Part shown: positions 27,131 to 38,283 of the stretch, piece after piece
How positions within the stretch are numbered: position 1 is the stretch's first letter
How the letters are laid out: each line of letters begins with the position of its first letter
Source: Pyropia yezoensis
Lineage: Eukaryota > Rhodophyta > Bangiophyceae > Bangiales > Bangiaceae
DNA: 64,000 nt
Assembly (NCBI GenBank): GCA_009829735.1
Contig: CM020618.1
Location: forward strand, 38,354,894-38,418,893
Direction of reading: 5' to 3'
Translations under genes and position numbers: made by a program
Notes under the pieces: generated by a model
The model's input: only the letters and a program-made list of their open reading frames with translations
Database searches by the model: none
Told to the model about the DNA's origin: nothing

Positions 27131-30100
27131 ATGGCCGACGGCGGGCCGCCCGCGGGGGATGTCATCGAGCGCCTGCGCCTCCTGGGCCGCGCTCTCGACG
27201 CCGCAGGCGGCTGGGAGCTGCTGCCGCCGCCAGCACTGGCGCGCGCGCGTGCGCTGTTTGCGGTACGTTTGCGCGTTGCAGGTCGAAGTTTGTTTTTTTC
27301 CGGGGCGGCGGTGGGCGGCGAGGGGGGTGGAAGGAGGCGCGCTGTTGGAGGGGGGCGGACGGTGGTTTTTTGGGGGGGTGACTGTCAAAGGTTTTTTTTT
27401 CTATTCAGGGCGCTAGCATGACTGCTGCGCGTTTTGTGGACCAGGAGGTGCCCGCCCGTCGCTGCTGATGCTGCTTTTCGAGACTGTGTGGCCTGTGTGG
27501 AGTGGATGTTCTCACGGGTTGTCTCTTCCCTCTCTTCCCCGTCTATTTTCTTTTTTCCCTCTTATCTATCATTCCTCTGCACATGGTGGTCTGACCGCGC
27601 CTGTTGGGGGACCCCCTGGCTACCCTTTATTTCCCTTTACTGCCACAGGATGCCACGGCATGGCGGGAGTTCTACACGCGCCCTGAGTCGGACGACGGTG
27701 GGGACAGCTCAGGTGGCTCTGGCGACGAGGCGCCGCTGTGTCCACCGCCGAGCGCGCCCGCGGGTGGCGGCAGGCAGCCCTCCGCCACCCCAGACGGTGC
27801 AACGGGCTCTGGCACTGGCAGCTTATCTGGTGTGCGCCGAGCTCCCTCGGAGGTGACGACGGCAGCGGCAGCGCCGGCGGAGTCAACGCCCTTCCCCTTG
27901 CGCGCCGTTTTGCAACGGGAGCTGACGCTGCGCTCTATCCAGGCGGGGTTTGCTGCCGGGGGGGGGGAGGCGGGGGTGGTGGGTGCGCCGGCGCCTGGGG
28001 GCCCCTCCCTCTCCTCCTCTGGCGGTGGGAGCGGCGGCGGCAGGCCCCGCGGCGACCGCCCCCCGGCGGGTCCCGCTCGCGTGCCCCCCGTCTCTGACGT
28101 CTTCCAGTCGGTGGAGGCGGCGCCCCCTCATCGACCATCCCCCTATGTGGACGATGAGATTGATGTGAGTGACGTGGTGGCGTCGCGACCCGACTCCCCA
28201 GACGGCGGCGGCGGCGCCCCGACGCCAGCGCTGCCACCGCCGCCGCCAGTGTACGTTCTCATGGACGGCTCGTCTGAGCGGTTGTTTGGGCACGGGGGGG
28301 ATAGCCCCATCGGTAGCAGTGACGCTAGCGATGGCCCTGATGACGAGGATGGGAGCGATTTTTCGTCCAGCGCGGATGGAGATGATGGCGCTACTGCCCG
28401 TGCGGGGAACCCACCCGCCCAACCGTGTCGTAGCTGGGACGACCCGGACCGGTTGGCTGCCTTGGCCTGCCGCCTGTGCGCGTTGCGGTCGCGACTGCTG
28501 CCGCCAGAGCCGCCGTTCGGCAGCGCTCCGTGTCGGCGCGGGGTCGCGAATGGAGCTGGTGAAGCTGCCAATCGGCGCCGCCGCACCGGCCGCCGCCGGC
28601 TAGGTTGCAGTGACGCGGAGGGGTCGTCCACGAAGCGTCCGCGGACGACAGCGACTGTGGCGGTTCCTGACGCGGAGACGGCCCCCAGCGGGGGTGGCGG
28701 TGGTGCTGTTCCGCGGGCTGCCACCACCAATGAAGACCCTAGCGGCGGCGACGCGACCACACCCGTGAAGCTACCCACCTCCCTCTGCGGCGCTGACTCG
28801 GATGTTGGCGGCGGTGGGGAGGATGACAGCCAGTTGGGTTCGGCCGACCGAAATAAGCAGCGGATGGACGACGCCAAGGATGCGCTGGCGCACCTGGTGG
28901 GCTCGGACTCGGGGGAGGACGATCCGGGCCCTGTTGCCAAGGTCATTCCCGTGTTGTCAGCGCGGCGAGCGGTGGTTGCCCGGTCTTCGCGGCCCGCGGT
29001 GTCGAGCTCTGATGAAGAGCCATCACCCGCAAAGGCAGCAGCCGTCGTCTCGCCGACAGTACTGCCCTCAGGTTCGCCTGCCCACCGGGTGACGGCCGAC
29101 GTGGAACCCGCTGCTGCCGAGGAGAGCAGCTCCTCGTCGTCGGGCGAATCAGAGGGCGGTAACTACGCCGCCGCGCACGCACTAGCTGTGGAACAGGAGG
29201 CCTCTGCGTGGACGGGGGCTCTCATTGCTGAAGTGGGCTACCACGCGCGGAGGGGCGACGCGGTGGTATCTGCCTCGCCAGTAGCCAACGGGGGGGACGC
29301 GGCCCCTGCTGCCGCGACGGTGTTCACATCCGCGCCTGTTGCCCCTGTTGCTGCCGCTACTGCTGCTGCTGCCGCTGTGCCACCGCCTTCGTCAGTTATG
29401 AACAGAGCCGGTAGTACTCCCACCCCTCCCTTCCCGTACGTGCCACTCGGCGAGCGCCGGGTCCTGGCGGCGTACATTCGCCAGGCTCTGGCTACTGCGA
29501 GCGAGCAGGCTCGCAGCGCTGTTGCGGCCGCAAGTGCTGTTGCGCCTGTGTTGGCGGACTCGTCCGCAAATGCTGCCGCTTTGGGTGGCCAAGAGGCCCA
29601 GGACGCTGGCGGTGACATGGTCAATGGCGGTGGTGCGGTGAACGCCGATCACGCGGTCGCCGTTTCTGCTGCGGGGGTTCTTGGCGCACTCACTGGCCTT
29701 CTCCAGTCGGTGCGCCACGGACGGCTGTCGTCACCCGCCGCTGTGGTGGCGCGAGTGGCAGCCATTCTGGGTCGCGCGCCTGCTGTCTTTGCACCGCCAT
29801 TGACGACGGGGCCGGCTGTCGAGCTTGCGCTGACGGCGTCGGTCCAGCAAGTGAATCAACAGCGTCGTCGTCGCCGTCGTGCCGCCGTCGCTGCTGCACA
29901 CTCGGTGGCGGTCACATCGATAGAACAGGCTGCAGCGGACGTGGCGTTCCGTCGGCGGGTTACGGTGGATATTCACCGGGCGGCGTTGCTGTCGGCACGC
30001 CCTCAGTGGCGGGCCCTTCGCCGGCGCACTGAGGCGGGCACCCGCATCGCTCTTGCCTCGGGTGGTGGCTGCGGCGTTGACTGGAACCGCGAGCCGCCAG

Positions 30101-32088
30101 TGTGCGGCGTTGCCGGCGAAGTCCCGCCACCGAGCGACAGCGCCTTTGTATTCCCCGAGTACGGGGATGTGTGGAACGCGGTTGCGCCTCCGCCGTCGCT
30201 GGCAGCTGTCCGGGAGGCGCAGGCGGCGGACTGGAGAGTCGGCGACAGTGCCGTCGGTGGCGGTGACGCTGACGATGCTGATTGGACGCCTAACGGGGGG
30301 GCACGCTCCCCCGGCGCCTTTCGTCGCAACGTGGACTCCATTGCCCGCATGCGGCGGCAACGCCGGCGCCTGTCAGCCTATGCGCGATCGGTGGAGCCCA
30401 CTGCCGAAGCGTTTGACCTCGTGGCCGCCGGGGAGGACGACGCCGAGGACGGTGGGTCCCCTTTTTGGCTGCCCTCTCGCGGGGACGACGGGCCGAGCCC
30501 TGACGGCACGCCCGGCCACCGCGAGCACACGGCGTTGCGGTCTGTTGTGGCGCTGCTGCTCTATCATGGGGGCTTTGAGGACTCCTCCTTGGCTGCTCTC
30601 AACGCGTTAACGGACGCCACCTCTGCGCTGTTTGAGCGCGTGGCTACCTCTTTATCTGCTGCGCGATCCGCACCGGCCTCCCTCCCCCCCCCGCCTGTGC
30701 CTCAGTCACCGCCGTCGCGGTTGCCGTCGACTATGATGGTGCACCCACTGCAGCACCCGCTGCAGATGCCCCGCGCTGTCCGTGGGGCGCACGTACCGGC
30801 ACGGTTGCGACACACCCCGCCGCCACCCCACCCGCATACCGCCCTCTCCGACGTGGTGTCTGTGACGCAGCGGGTGCTAGCGGCCTCGGGCAACCGCGGA
30901 GGGCTCCCGGAGATTGCCACGTACCGTGCAGCGAGCGCGGCGCGTGTGGAGAGCGCGCTGCGGGAGTCGGCGATGCGGCTGGGCATTGTCTGCGCACGGG
31001 TGTCTGAGAGCCGGGTTCGGTCTTCCAAGGCGGCTCTTGCCGCGGCAGCTGGTGCCGCGGGTCGTGCCGATGCCGGCATTGACACCAAGTTAGACGCCTC
31101 GCCTGCCACAGACGTCAACGTCGAGTCACTGTTGGCGGGCACTCCCTCTCGCGCTCGTCAAGCGACAGGAGGTGTTGGTGCTGCTGCTGCCGGGTCGTTA
31201 CACCAAGGAGTCGCCAACGGCACCCCTCAAGTAGCTTCTGTAGCTTCTGCGGCAGGCACCGTCAGACCGCCAGGAAGTGTTACCGGCAGCCAGAATGGCC
31301 CTGACGGTAACGCCTCTAGCGCAGAGGACTTCCCCCCGGCGACACTGCTCTTTGGCCTCTTTGGCTCGGCTGCCGTTGTGGATATTCTCTGTCTCTCCCG
31401 CTTGGGGTTGGGCGCCGCGTCTGTACCGCCCCACATGGCCGCGTGGGCGTTGACTCCCTTTGCCCTGCAGGCCCCGCCGCCACCGTCGCCCCCAGTACCT
31501 GCAGTCAAGGTAGAGCCAGAGAACCCCTCCATGGGCGACGGCACTGGGCTCGGCGTTAGCGCACCCTCGCCTTTTGTCATCGACACCGCCGCTCCAGGGG
31601 GTGGGTTGGACGCGGACGTAGCTGCTGATCTGGACGGCATGGATGGGGTAGACTTTGCTGGGGTGGCGAATGGTCTGTCTATTGTCCATGGTGGGGCGGC
31701 CGGCGCTTCGGGTGGCGGCCCTACAGGCGTGCTGGACATGGTGGACATTGACGATGACGAGGACGGGGCGGCAGCGGCAGCAGCTGTGGTGCTCGACGAG
31801 CTGGATGTGCCGTTGACGGCACTGGCCAACGTCGTAAATCCAGTGGCCGGACTGAGTGCTGGCCTCCCCACCGCAGCATCTGCAGCGTCGGCAGCGGGTG
31901 CTGGCGGAGCGTCGCCGACACCCAGTCGCGCGGCTGCCAATGGTGGAGGTACGGGGAAGTCCGATGGGGCGGGAGGCCACGCCGGCGCCGAGCCGTCGGC
32001 GGTAGATTATGGGCTGTCCTGGGCAGACGCCGCGGGGGGGGACCAGGACGCGGAGCGTAGCGTGGACCAAATCACGGCACTTTTTTAG
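27131..32088 (+). CDS. large acidic low-complexity protein of unknown function (three exons)
   Basis: Predicted exons 27131-27262, 27409-27447 and 27649-32088, all in phase 0, giving about 1536 aa. Intron 1 has donor GTACGT and acceptor CTATTCAG; intron 2 has GTGCCC and CTGCCACAG after a pyrimidine tract. The joined N-terminus reads DVIERLRLLGRALDAAGGWE..RFVDQEDATAWREFYTRPES. The rest is rich in Ser, Asp, Pro and Ala with acidic Ser patches (SSDASDGPDDEDGSDFSSSA), basic NLS-like clusters (RRRRTGRRRLG; QQRRRRRRAAVAAA) and a few ordered-looking parts: FPYVPLGERRVLAAYIRQAL, DIHRAALLSARPQWRALRRR, FPPATLLFGLFGSAAVVDIL. The C-terminus is acidic. The clusters suggest a nuclear, possibly chromatin or transcription protein; I do not recognise a family. 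ATG 27131 sits in GGCCAACATGGCC, a good eukaryotic start context. Confidence 0.7.
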
Positions 32089-32614
32089 GCGGGTTGTGTG
32101 CGCGTCCGAACCCCCCTTGTGCCTGTGGCCCCCGCTTAATGTCCCCGCACGGTGGCGTGCTAGTGCACCTCTTGTGATGTGGTGTGCTCGGGCGACTCAT
32201 GTAGGCCTTCCGAGGCGACACCGCCTTGAGAGCGAAGATGAAAAGCCGGGACGTACGGCGTCCTTCCGTCATCTAGAGCAGCATTACATGACAGGCTGCG
32301 CAACCTAAAGATGAGTCGTACCCGAAAGGGCTCGTAACCGAACAACCCCGCCAAACCGACAACCTCTCATGAACAAGTCACTACCCGAGGTGGCCTGTCC
32401 GCTCTCCTGACAGAAGACTCTGACCACATAGATCCAACGACCCGTCTCCAACCCCTTATCACAAAAGCTCCGCGCGCGCCACGCAGAGATGCCTAGTGCT
32501 CCCAGCCAGACATACAACCAGAGCCCAACGAGTGGGGACACGCTCAATCACCACCGCAGCAGTCGAGAAAAAAAGGATGAGGATGCAATCCGGGCCCCCC
32601 TCCCAGCAGGTTGT
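32089..32614. other. 3' flanks between the 27131 gene and eS24
   Basis: The two genes converge here. The stretch presumably holds both 3' UTRs; only short unrecognised ORFs are present. Confidence 0.5.
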
Positions 32615-33530
32615 TTACTTCTTCTCCGCCGCCTTCGCCTTTGCCTTCCCCCGCATCGTCTTCATCCTGTTCTTGCGCTCCTTCCGCTGCTTGCGGGAGC
32701 CCGTCGAGGCCGTAGCCAAGCCCTGGCGAACCAGCCGATACTTGGGCTCAAACTTCTTCGCATAGTCCAGCGAGTCGTAGATGACTCCAAAGCCGGTGGA
32801 CTTGCCGCCACCAAAGGCAATGCTAAAGCCAAACACAAAGATGGTCTGCGGGTCCGACACCTTGTACATCTTCGCCAGCTTATCCTTCAGCTCCGCCTTG
32901 GGGACGGACCCCCGGCCGGGATGCAGCACATCAATGATCTACGCAGGAGAAACCAGATTGGGAGAACGCATCAATCGCAAGAAGATGGCAGCGGACGTGG
33001 GGGCGCAAAGCGGCGTGACGTGGAAGGGATGTCCGCAATGCACACGGCACCAGTGAGAAAACACACAAGAACAGTGGCGCAATTGACCCGCCGTTCATGA
33101 TAAGAAGCCGAGCGGCATGGGCCAAGACAAAACCGGACGGTTAGGACACCAAAACAAACTGCTATACGCGTCGATGGACCACCCGCACGCTGCCGAATCA
33201 AACCGAGTAGTGCGAACCTTCTCGCCCCCGCGTTCCAAGGCCGAGGTGATTCAAGCAGCAGCTCAAACAGCACTTCCCGGATGCCACACTCCTCACGTAT
33301 CGGTGCCATCCAACGCCCGTGAACGGCGCTCAAAACGGAGACTCAACCCGCCAGTCGCTCAAGAACACACGCGCAACAAGACCCTCGCCAAGCCCATGCA
33401 TCGAACCGCGCGCATCCTCACACCCACCGCATCAGCTAGGGTAACAACCACGTACAAACTGCTTGCGGAAGAGCAGACGGTTGGTCAGGAACTTGCGCGT
33501 GCGAATGGTGCATGACTTAGAGTCCGACAT
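32615..33530 (-). CDS. RPS24: 40S ribosomal protein eS24 (two exons)
   Basis: Structural protein of the small cytosolic ribosomal subunit. Exon 1 (33456-33530) encodes [20 protein letters not shown] plus FRKQF. Exon 2 (32615-32938) starts [20 protein letters not shown] and continues [38 protein letters not shown] and a basic tail [20 protein letters not shown]. Joined, it is 132 aa, the usual length of the family (about 130-133), and colinear with animal and plant eS24 including the Q-x-x-I-D-V-L-H-P-G junction. The 517 bp intron has donor GTACGT and acceptor CTGCGTAG. ATG 33530 follows GCCCACC, a good start context. This is the most secure host gene here and marks the DNA as eukaryotic nuclear. 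Confidence 0.97.
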
Positions 33531-36189
33531 GGTGGGCACGCGCTCCGGGGCTCACGGCCGCACACACGACGAGGGTGACCGAGAGATGGGCGATGAAGGG
33601 AACAATCGGCAACGGCAAGGGGGACAGAGCGGTCGCCGGTGGGCACAGAACGCGCTCCGATGATGCGGATGCCCACAGAGCGGGTTGGTGGACGCCCGCG
33701 ACGCCGCTCCCACCATAAGGGGGCTACTTTTCCAATCAATCATTTGACAGGGCGGCCTAATTGAGGATCGACAGGTGTGCTCGGCTTGGTGAGGCACTTG
33801 AAACAATACACAATAAAATTCAATAATACATTGTCTGGTGCGCCCAAGTGACCAAGAGTTGGCAATAGTAAATACTCGCAAGTATGAAGATCAAATGGAG
33901 GAGTTTTCGATCTTGGCTTGTTCACGTCTGGGTCCTTCTGGTGCTCATCGTCGTCCGTGCCCGTGCCCGTCGGATGGCGAGGTCGGTCGGCAGGTCTGCC
34001 ATCGCTCCATGCCTGACACCCCTGTCCTCGCCGTCACTCGCCGACATATTGTCGTTGGGACGCTGTCTAAAGCTGTGGAATGGACGCCAACATGCCGTCT
34101 TCCTGAAGCAACAGCCCGCATGATTGCTGCCATGTGTGGTACACCATGAAGGGTTCGTTGTTGTGTCCTTTTGGGTGACTCTTCGTCTTGCCGGTCGGTT
34201 GCTCCCTTCGCGCACGTTGCTTGCCTGCGATGATCAGCGTGATTTCTTCACTTTGAACTGAAGCGGTGGCCATGAGCCATCGCGTAAGTAGAGAACACTT
34301 TTCGCACCTCTGACAGTCTGAGGCATATACGCATGCGCTTCGCCCAGCCGGAAACCACTGCTGCTATGCGGTGGGCTGATTCCTCCCCCGCTGCTACCGT
34401 GTGCTCGATGACTGACTTTTTGTTGCATGTTGCTTTGACCGTGTTTATGATCTCCTCCCGCTGCGCGTGTGTTTGGCTTCTGGGCTGTGTACTCCGAAGG
34501 GGACTGCTGCAGGACGAGGAAGGTGTTCTATCTGGTATTGGATTGACATCTGTTGACGAGTGCCTCTCTGTTGTAGACCCGCCCCTGAGCTGGAAGTGGA
34601 TGTGTAGCGGCGACGCGGCTTGGAGGTATGTTGTCGATCGCGCTTTCCCGGCTGTTTTCCTGCGCACGCTCCGCCCAAGGACGAACTCAACTATTATTTC
34701 AACACTTGGACTGACAACGTTAATGAATCATCGTAATGTGAAGAAGGTTTTTTATCCCGAGGGCAGAGTGTGCACCACGACTGCGTTGTGTGAGTGATGG
34801 CCACTAATGGGCTGCGACTGACGACGCTCTGTCCTACCTGTTTCTGTCATCTGGTTGACCCGTTTCTGTCATCTGGTCGACGGTGACATTGCGATTGAGC
34901 CGCCTCAGTCGGTTTCCTCTTCCTGGCCAAGACAGGTTTGTCAGTGCTGCCGTGTGCTTCATAGAGCTGGACGTGTGCGCCCTTGCTGGTGTCTCTGCAC
35001 GGCTGTTGGCACCGGCTCTGCACACGAGCGATGGTGTCGGGAATTCCTGTTGAGTATGTCCAGGTATGTTGGGTGACTCTGGTGCTTGTGCATCGGCGCC
35101 GACGGCGACGACACTCTGGCATCCCCACGGTCTGTATGATGAACAAGATTTTACCGGCCTTATTTACCGTGATGAGAAACTACTCTTTGCATCTTTCAAC
35201 TGACAGGACGTGAGTTCCAGTCCCTGCGCGGGCTTTTGCATGCTCCCATCACATGCGGGTCGTACGGGTTTTCTGACATGGACCAATGCCCAATTCGCTA
35301 TGGTTCATCTGTTTCTGTTCCTGTACGCCAGTTTTGCCAACTCGTGGTGGTGGCGTGACGTTACCTGGCCACAGTTCGTGGCCTGCTTGGCTGTCGCGCC
35401 ACAGGCAGCAGTGGCCATCGGCCAACTGGCGAGCGGGGCAGGCGCGTTTTTATTTACCGCTGGACCTGTGGATCGCGTTTGGCCTCTGTCGCCGACTCCG
35501 GCCGGCCACGTGCGATGAAGGCAGTTGTCTGCGATGAAGGCAGTTGTCCGTGCTGTCGACCGCTTTCCTATTCAATTGCGCTCATTTGTGCAGATGCTGG
35601 CACGTTCGGCCGCGTGATAAAGCATGCGCTTCCTTTCCATGAAGTGATGGGCGTTCCCGTGCTTCGTGCGTCCACCCGCTCCTGTCCAGTCAGTCCCAAA
35701 GGAACGCAGCCCGAGCGGCGTTCCAGCTGCGAAGAGGTCGTCGTCACAGTGTCCCCGCTGCACGCCTCGCGGCCATCGAGGGGAACACACGGGTGGCTCG
35801 TGAACTCGTAAGATGCTCCTCACCTCGCTGCACGTACGAACAAGAGTGCGTCACGCACGATTGTATTGTTGGGGTGAGTATTGTTGGGGTGAGAATGGTT
35901 TGATTTGGGCGAGAGTGGTTGATTCGGGCGTCCTCCTTCATCACATAGGCAGAGATAGCTGTCGTACGGGGGGCTACTTGTGCGTACGATGATCACGTCC
36001 TGACGTGAGGATCACACAAGCCTTCGCTGTCGCCGCCTGGCTCACCCTCCCACCAGCAGCACCTCAGCGTCAACCCGCCCACCTTGGCGCACTCTATATC
36101 GATAGAGGCCTCGTCTTGCAACGCTCCCTCGCTCCCCCCTACCCACCCTCTGGCCTCCCCCCTCTGCCTCTTGCCTTTGTCCCGCCCCC
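33531..36189. other. region with coding-like and splice-like signals but no resolved gene
   Basis: Less GC-rich than its surroundings. Plus-strand pieces look coding: 33838-34149 (PDTPVLAVTRRHIVVGTLSK), about 34935-35056 (DRFVSAAVCFIELDVCALAG), and 35214-35360 (LRGLLHAPITCGSYGFSDMD) directly after a TTTCAACTGACAG acceptor. A GTATGT donor lies near 35064. They may be exons of one gene with short introns, or relics; I could not join them in frame. Short direct repeats occur at 35513-35550 (GCGATGAAGGCAGTTGTC twice) and 35866-35895 (ATTGTTGGGGTGAG twice). Confidence 0.35.
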
Positions 36190-38283
36190 GTGGCCATGAC
36201 GGCCTTTCTCCCCTCGCCCACTTCTCGCCGCCTCTGCGCCGCGCCTGCCTGCCGGCCGAGGCGAAGTGCACCGCCCCCCCGCCCCCCCCCGGCCTGCTGC
36301 CCACCCCTCCTCGTGGCTGAGCGGCGGCCGCCCCCGGCTCCCCGCCACCCCCGCCACCATCGCGGCCACCGCCCCTCTGCGGCCGCCTCTGGCGGCGCGG
36401 CGCCATCCCCCACGGCCCCCGCGGGGGACGTCCTTCCCCCATCCCCGCCGGCTGCCGCGAGCGGCGGCGGCGGTGGCGGCGACGACGGTGGCAACGGCGG
36501 CGGCGGCGGGGGCGGCAGCCGCGGCGTCCCCCCCCCCCCCCCCCCCTCCATTGTGGAGTCCACCCCCGCCGGCTCGCCCGTGGCGCCCAGCACCCGGGCG
36601 GCAGCACTCGGCCCGCGGCTGGCCGCCCACCTGGCCGCGGCGGGCCTGCCGTCGCGTACCCTCCCTAGCGATGCGGTTCTGCGGGCTTCCGGGGGGGGGG
36701 CGCTGGCCAAGGCCGTCGAGCGGGCGGGGGGGTGGGCGGCGGTCGCCGCCGCCCTCGGCTGGGCGCGGCCGTTCCCGCCGCCACGCCGGCCGGGGGGGGA
36801 GGGGAGGGAGCTCCCTGCGGCCGCGGCCGCTCATGCATCGGCGCGGGGGCCGCCCGCCGCCGTGAGCGGTGGTGCCGACGCCCCCTCCCCCGGGCAACGG
36901 CGGCGGCGGGCTCCCCCCCGGGGCCGCTACGGTGCGCTCACCTCCCCCGCCCGCATTGCGGCCGAGGTGGCTGCCCTGGCCGCCACCCCCAGCGGTGCCG
37001 CTGCGGGCCTCACTCCCGGTGTCCTCCCCGGTGGGAGCGCGCTGGTGGCGGCGGGGCGGCGGGACCTGGCGGCCGCTATTGGGCGGGCGGGCGGTGCCGC
37101 CGACGTTTCCACCGCGGCGGGCCTCGTCACCGCCCGCGACTGGCGCGCGGCGGCCGAGATGGCCGAGCTGGTCGCCGCGGTGGGGGAGGCGGTCGGCATC
37201 CCCTCGACGGGCCGCCCGCCGCCGCCACCCGCCGCCGCCACCGACGCGGTCGACCCAGATGCCGACGAAGCAGCAGCGGTCGAGTGGTACGTGGCCGCCG
37301 CCGCAGCGGCGGCGGCGACGCCCCTCCCCCCGCTGACGGAGCTGGCCGCGAGCCGCCCGCGCCTGGCGGCGCTGGTCCGCAAGCACGGCGGCGGCGCGGC
37401 GGTCGCGGCGCGCCTCGGCGTGGCGCCCCCGTTTGTGCCCGCCCCCGGGCGGGCGCTGCAGATGGGGCCCCTCGGGCCGCCGCTGGCGGCGGCCGTGCTC
37501 GCCGCCGCGTCTGGCGCGCGGGAGGCGCGCGGCGGGGCGCTCGCGCTGCCGTCCCGCCACCGCCTGGGCCCAGGCGTCGGGGGCGCGGTGGAACGCCTCG
37601 GGGGGGGGGAGGCCGTCGCGCGGCGGCTCGGGCTGATGGCCCCGCTGGGCGTTGAGGCGGAGCGGGAGCTGCCGCCACGGGAGGAGGGCAGGAAGGGGGG
37701 GGGGGGAAGCGGCAGAGCAGACGCCCTTAGGAATTGTCGAGTGGTTATTGGAGGAGGGGGGGGGGGGGGGCGTCCAGATGCAGGGCATCTAACAGTGTCG
37801 CAGCCGCGCGAGCAGGGCACAAACACCTGCCACGAGCCGTCGACGGCTCCCTTTGTTGCTTGGCTCTTGGCGCGACCGCACGGTACACGCGACGAGGCGC
37901 TGGCCCACCCATGGCGAGGGTGGCGGGTGCACCCCGGCCACTGTCGTTTCGCGGCCGCCCGCCCTTCGCGCGGCCTCGACGCTACACAGCCCCCCCCTCC
38001 CCGACGCCGCCGCCAACACTCCAGCCCCTACCCTCCCCCCGCCACCCCCCCCTCACAGGCCCTCTGCGCTCACGGCCAACCCGCCCCCGTCGCCGCACCA
38101 TGCGACCAAGCCGCTCCCGCCGTGCACGTCCACGCTGTTCACCCCCAGCCGCCCACCGGCGAGCAGCCGCACGTGGCGGGACGACAAGGGGGCCTCCCAC
38201 ACGCCGCCGCCGCGCGCCCCGCGCGCCCCCATCCTGCCGCCACCGCCGCCGGTGCCACCGCCACCCAACACCCCTGCCCGTGA
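36190..38283 (+). CDS. protein with four LG-type helical repeats, possibly plastid-targeted
   Basis: Up to 697 aa; the true end may be near 37780, because G-runs at 37695-37770 may hide a frame error and the tail overlaps the WD40 gene on the other strand by 231 bp. The N-terminus (MAMTAFLPSPTSRRLCAAPA) is rich in Ser, Ala, Arg and Pro and lacks early acidic residues, like a plastid transit peptide. A low-complexity Pro/Gly part follows. Four imperfect repeats start near residues 152, 271, 377 and 452 and follow L..(G/S)R.DLA.AI.R.GG...VA.RLG: ALAKAVERAGGWAAVAAALG; GRRDLAAAIGRAGGAADV; PRLAALVRKHGGGAAVAARL; GGAVERLGGGEAVARRLGL. I recall similar GRxDLxxAIxxHGGxxxVAxxLGL repeats in uncharacterised plastid proteins, but cannot name the family. 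ATG 36196 is an equally possible start. Confidence 0.55.
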   Translation: MAMTAFLPSPTSRRLCAAPACRPRRSAPPPRPPPACCPPLLVAERRPPPAPRHPRHHRGHRPSAAASGGAAPSPTAPAGDVLPPSPPAAASGGGGGGDDGGNGGGGGGGSRGVPPPPPPSIVESTPAGSPVAPSTRAAALGPRLAAHLAAAGLPSRTLPSDAVLRASGGGALAKAVERAGGWAAVAAALGWARPFPPPRRPGGEGRELPAAAAAHASARGPPAAVSGGADAPSPGQRRRRAPPRGRYGALTSPARIAAEVAALAATPSGAAAGLTPGVLPGGSALVAAGRRDLAAAIGRAGGAADVSTAAGLVTARDWRAAAEMAELVAAVGEAVGIPSTGRPPPPPAAATDAVDPDADEAAAVEWYVAAAAAAAATPLPPLTELAASRPRLAALVRKHGGGAAVAARLGVAPPFVPAPGRALQMGPLGPPLAAAVLAAASGAREARGGALALPSRHRLGPGVGGAVERLGGGEAVARRLGLMAPLGVEAERELPPREEGRKGGGGSGRADALRNCRVVIGGGGGGGRPDAGHLTVSQPREQGTNTCHEPSTAPFVAWLLARPHGTRDEALAHPWRGWRVHPGHCRFAAARPSRGLDATQPPPPRRRRQHSSPYPPPATPPSQALCAHGQPAPVAAPCDQAAPAVHVHAVHPQPPTGEQPHVAGRQGGLPHAAAARPARPHPAATAAGATATQHPCP

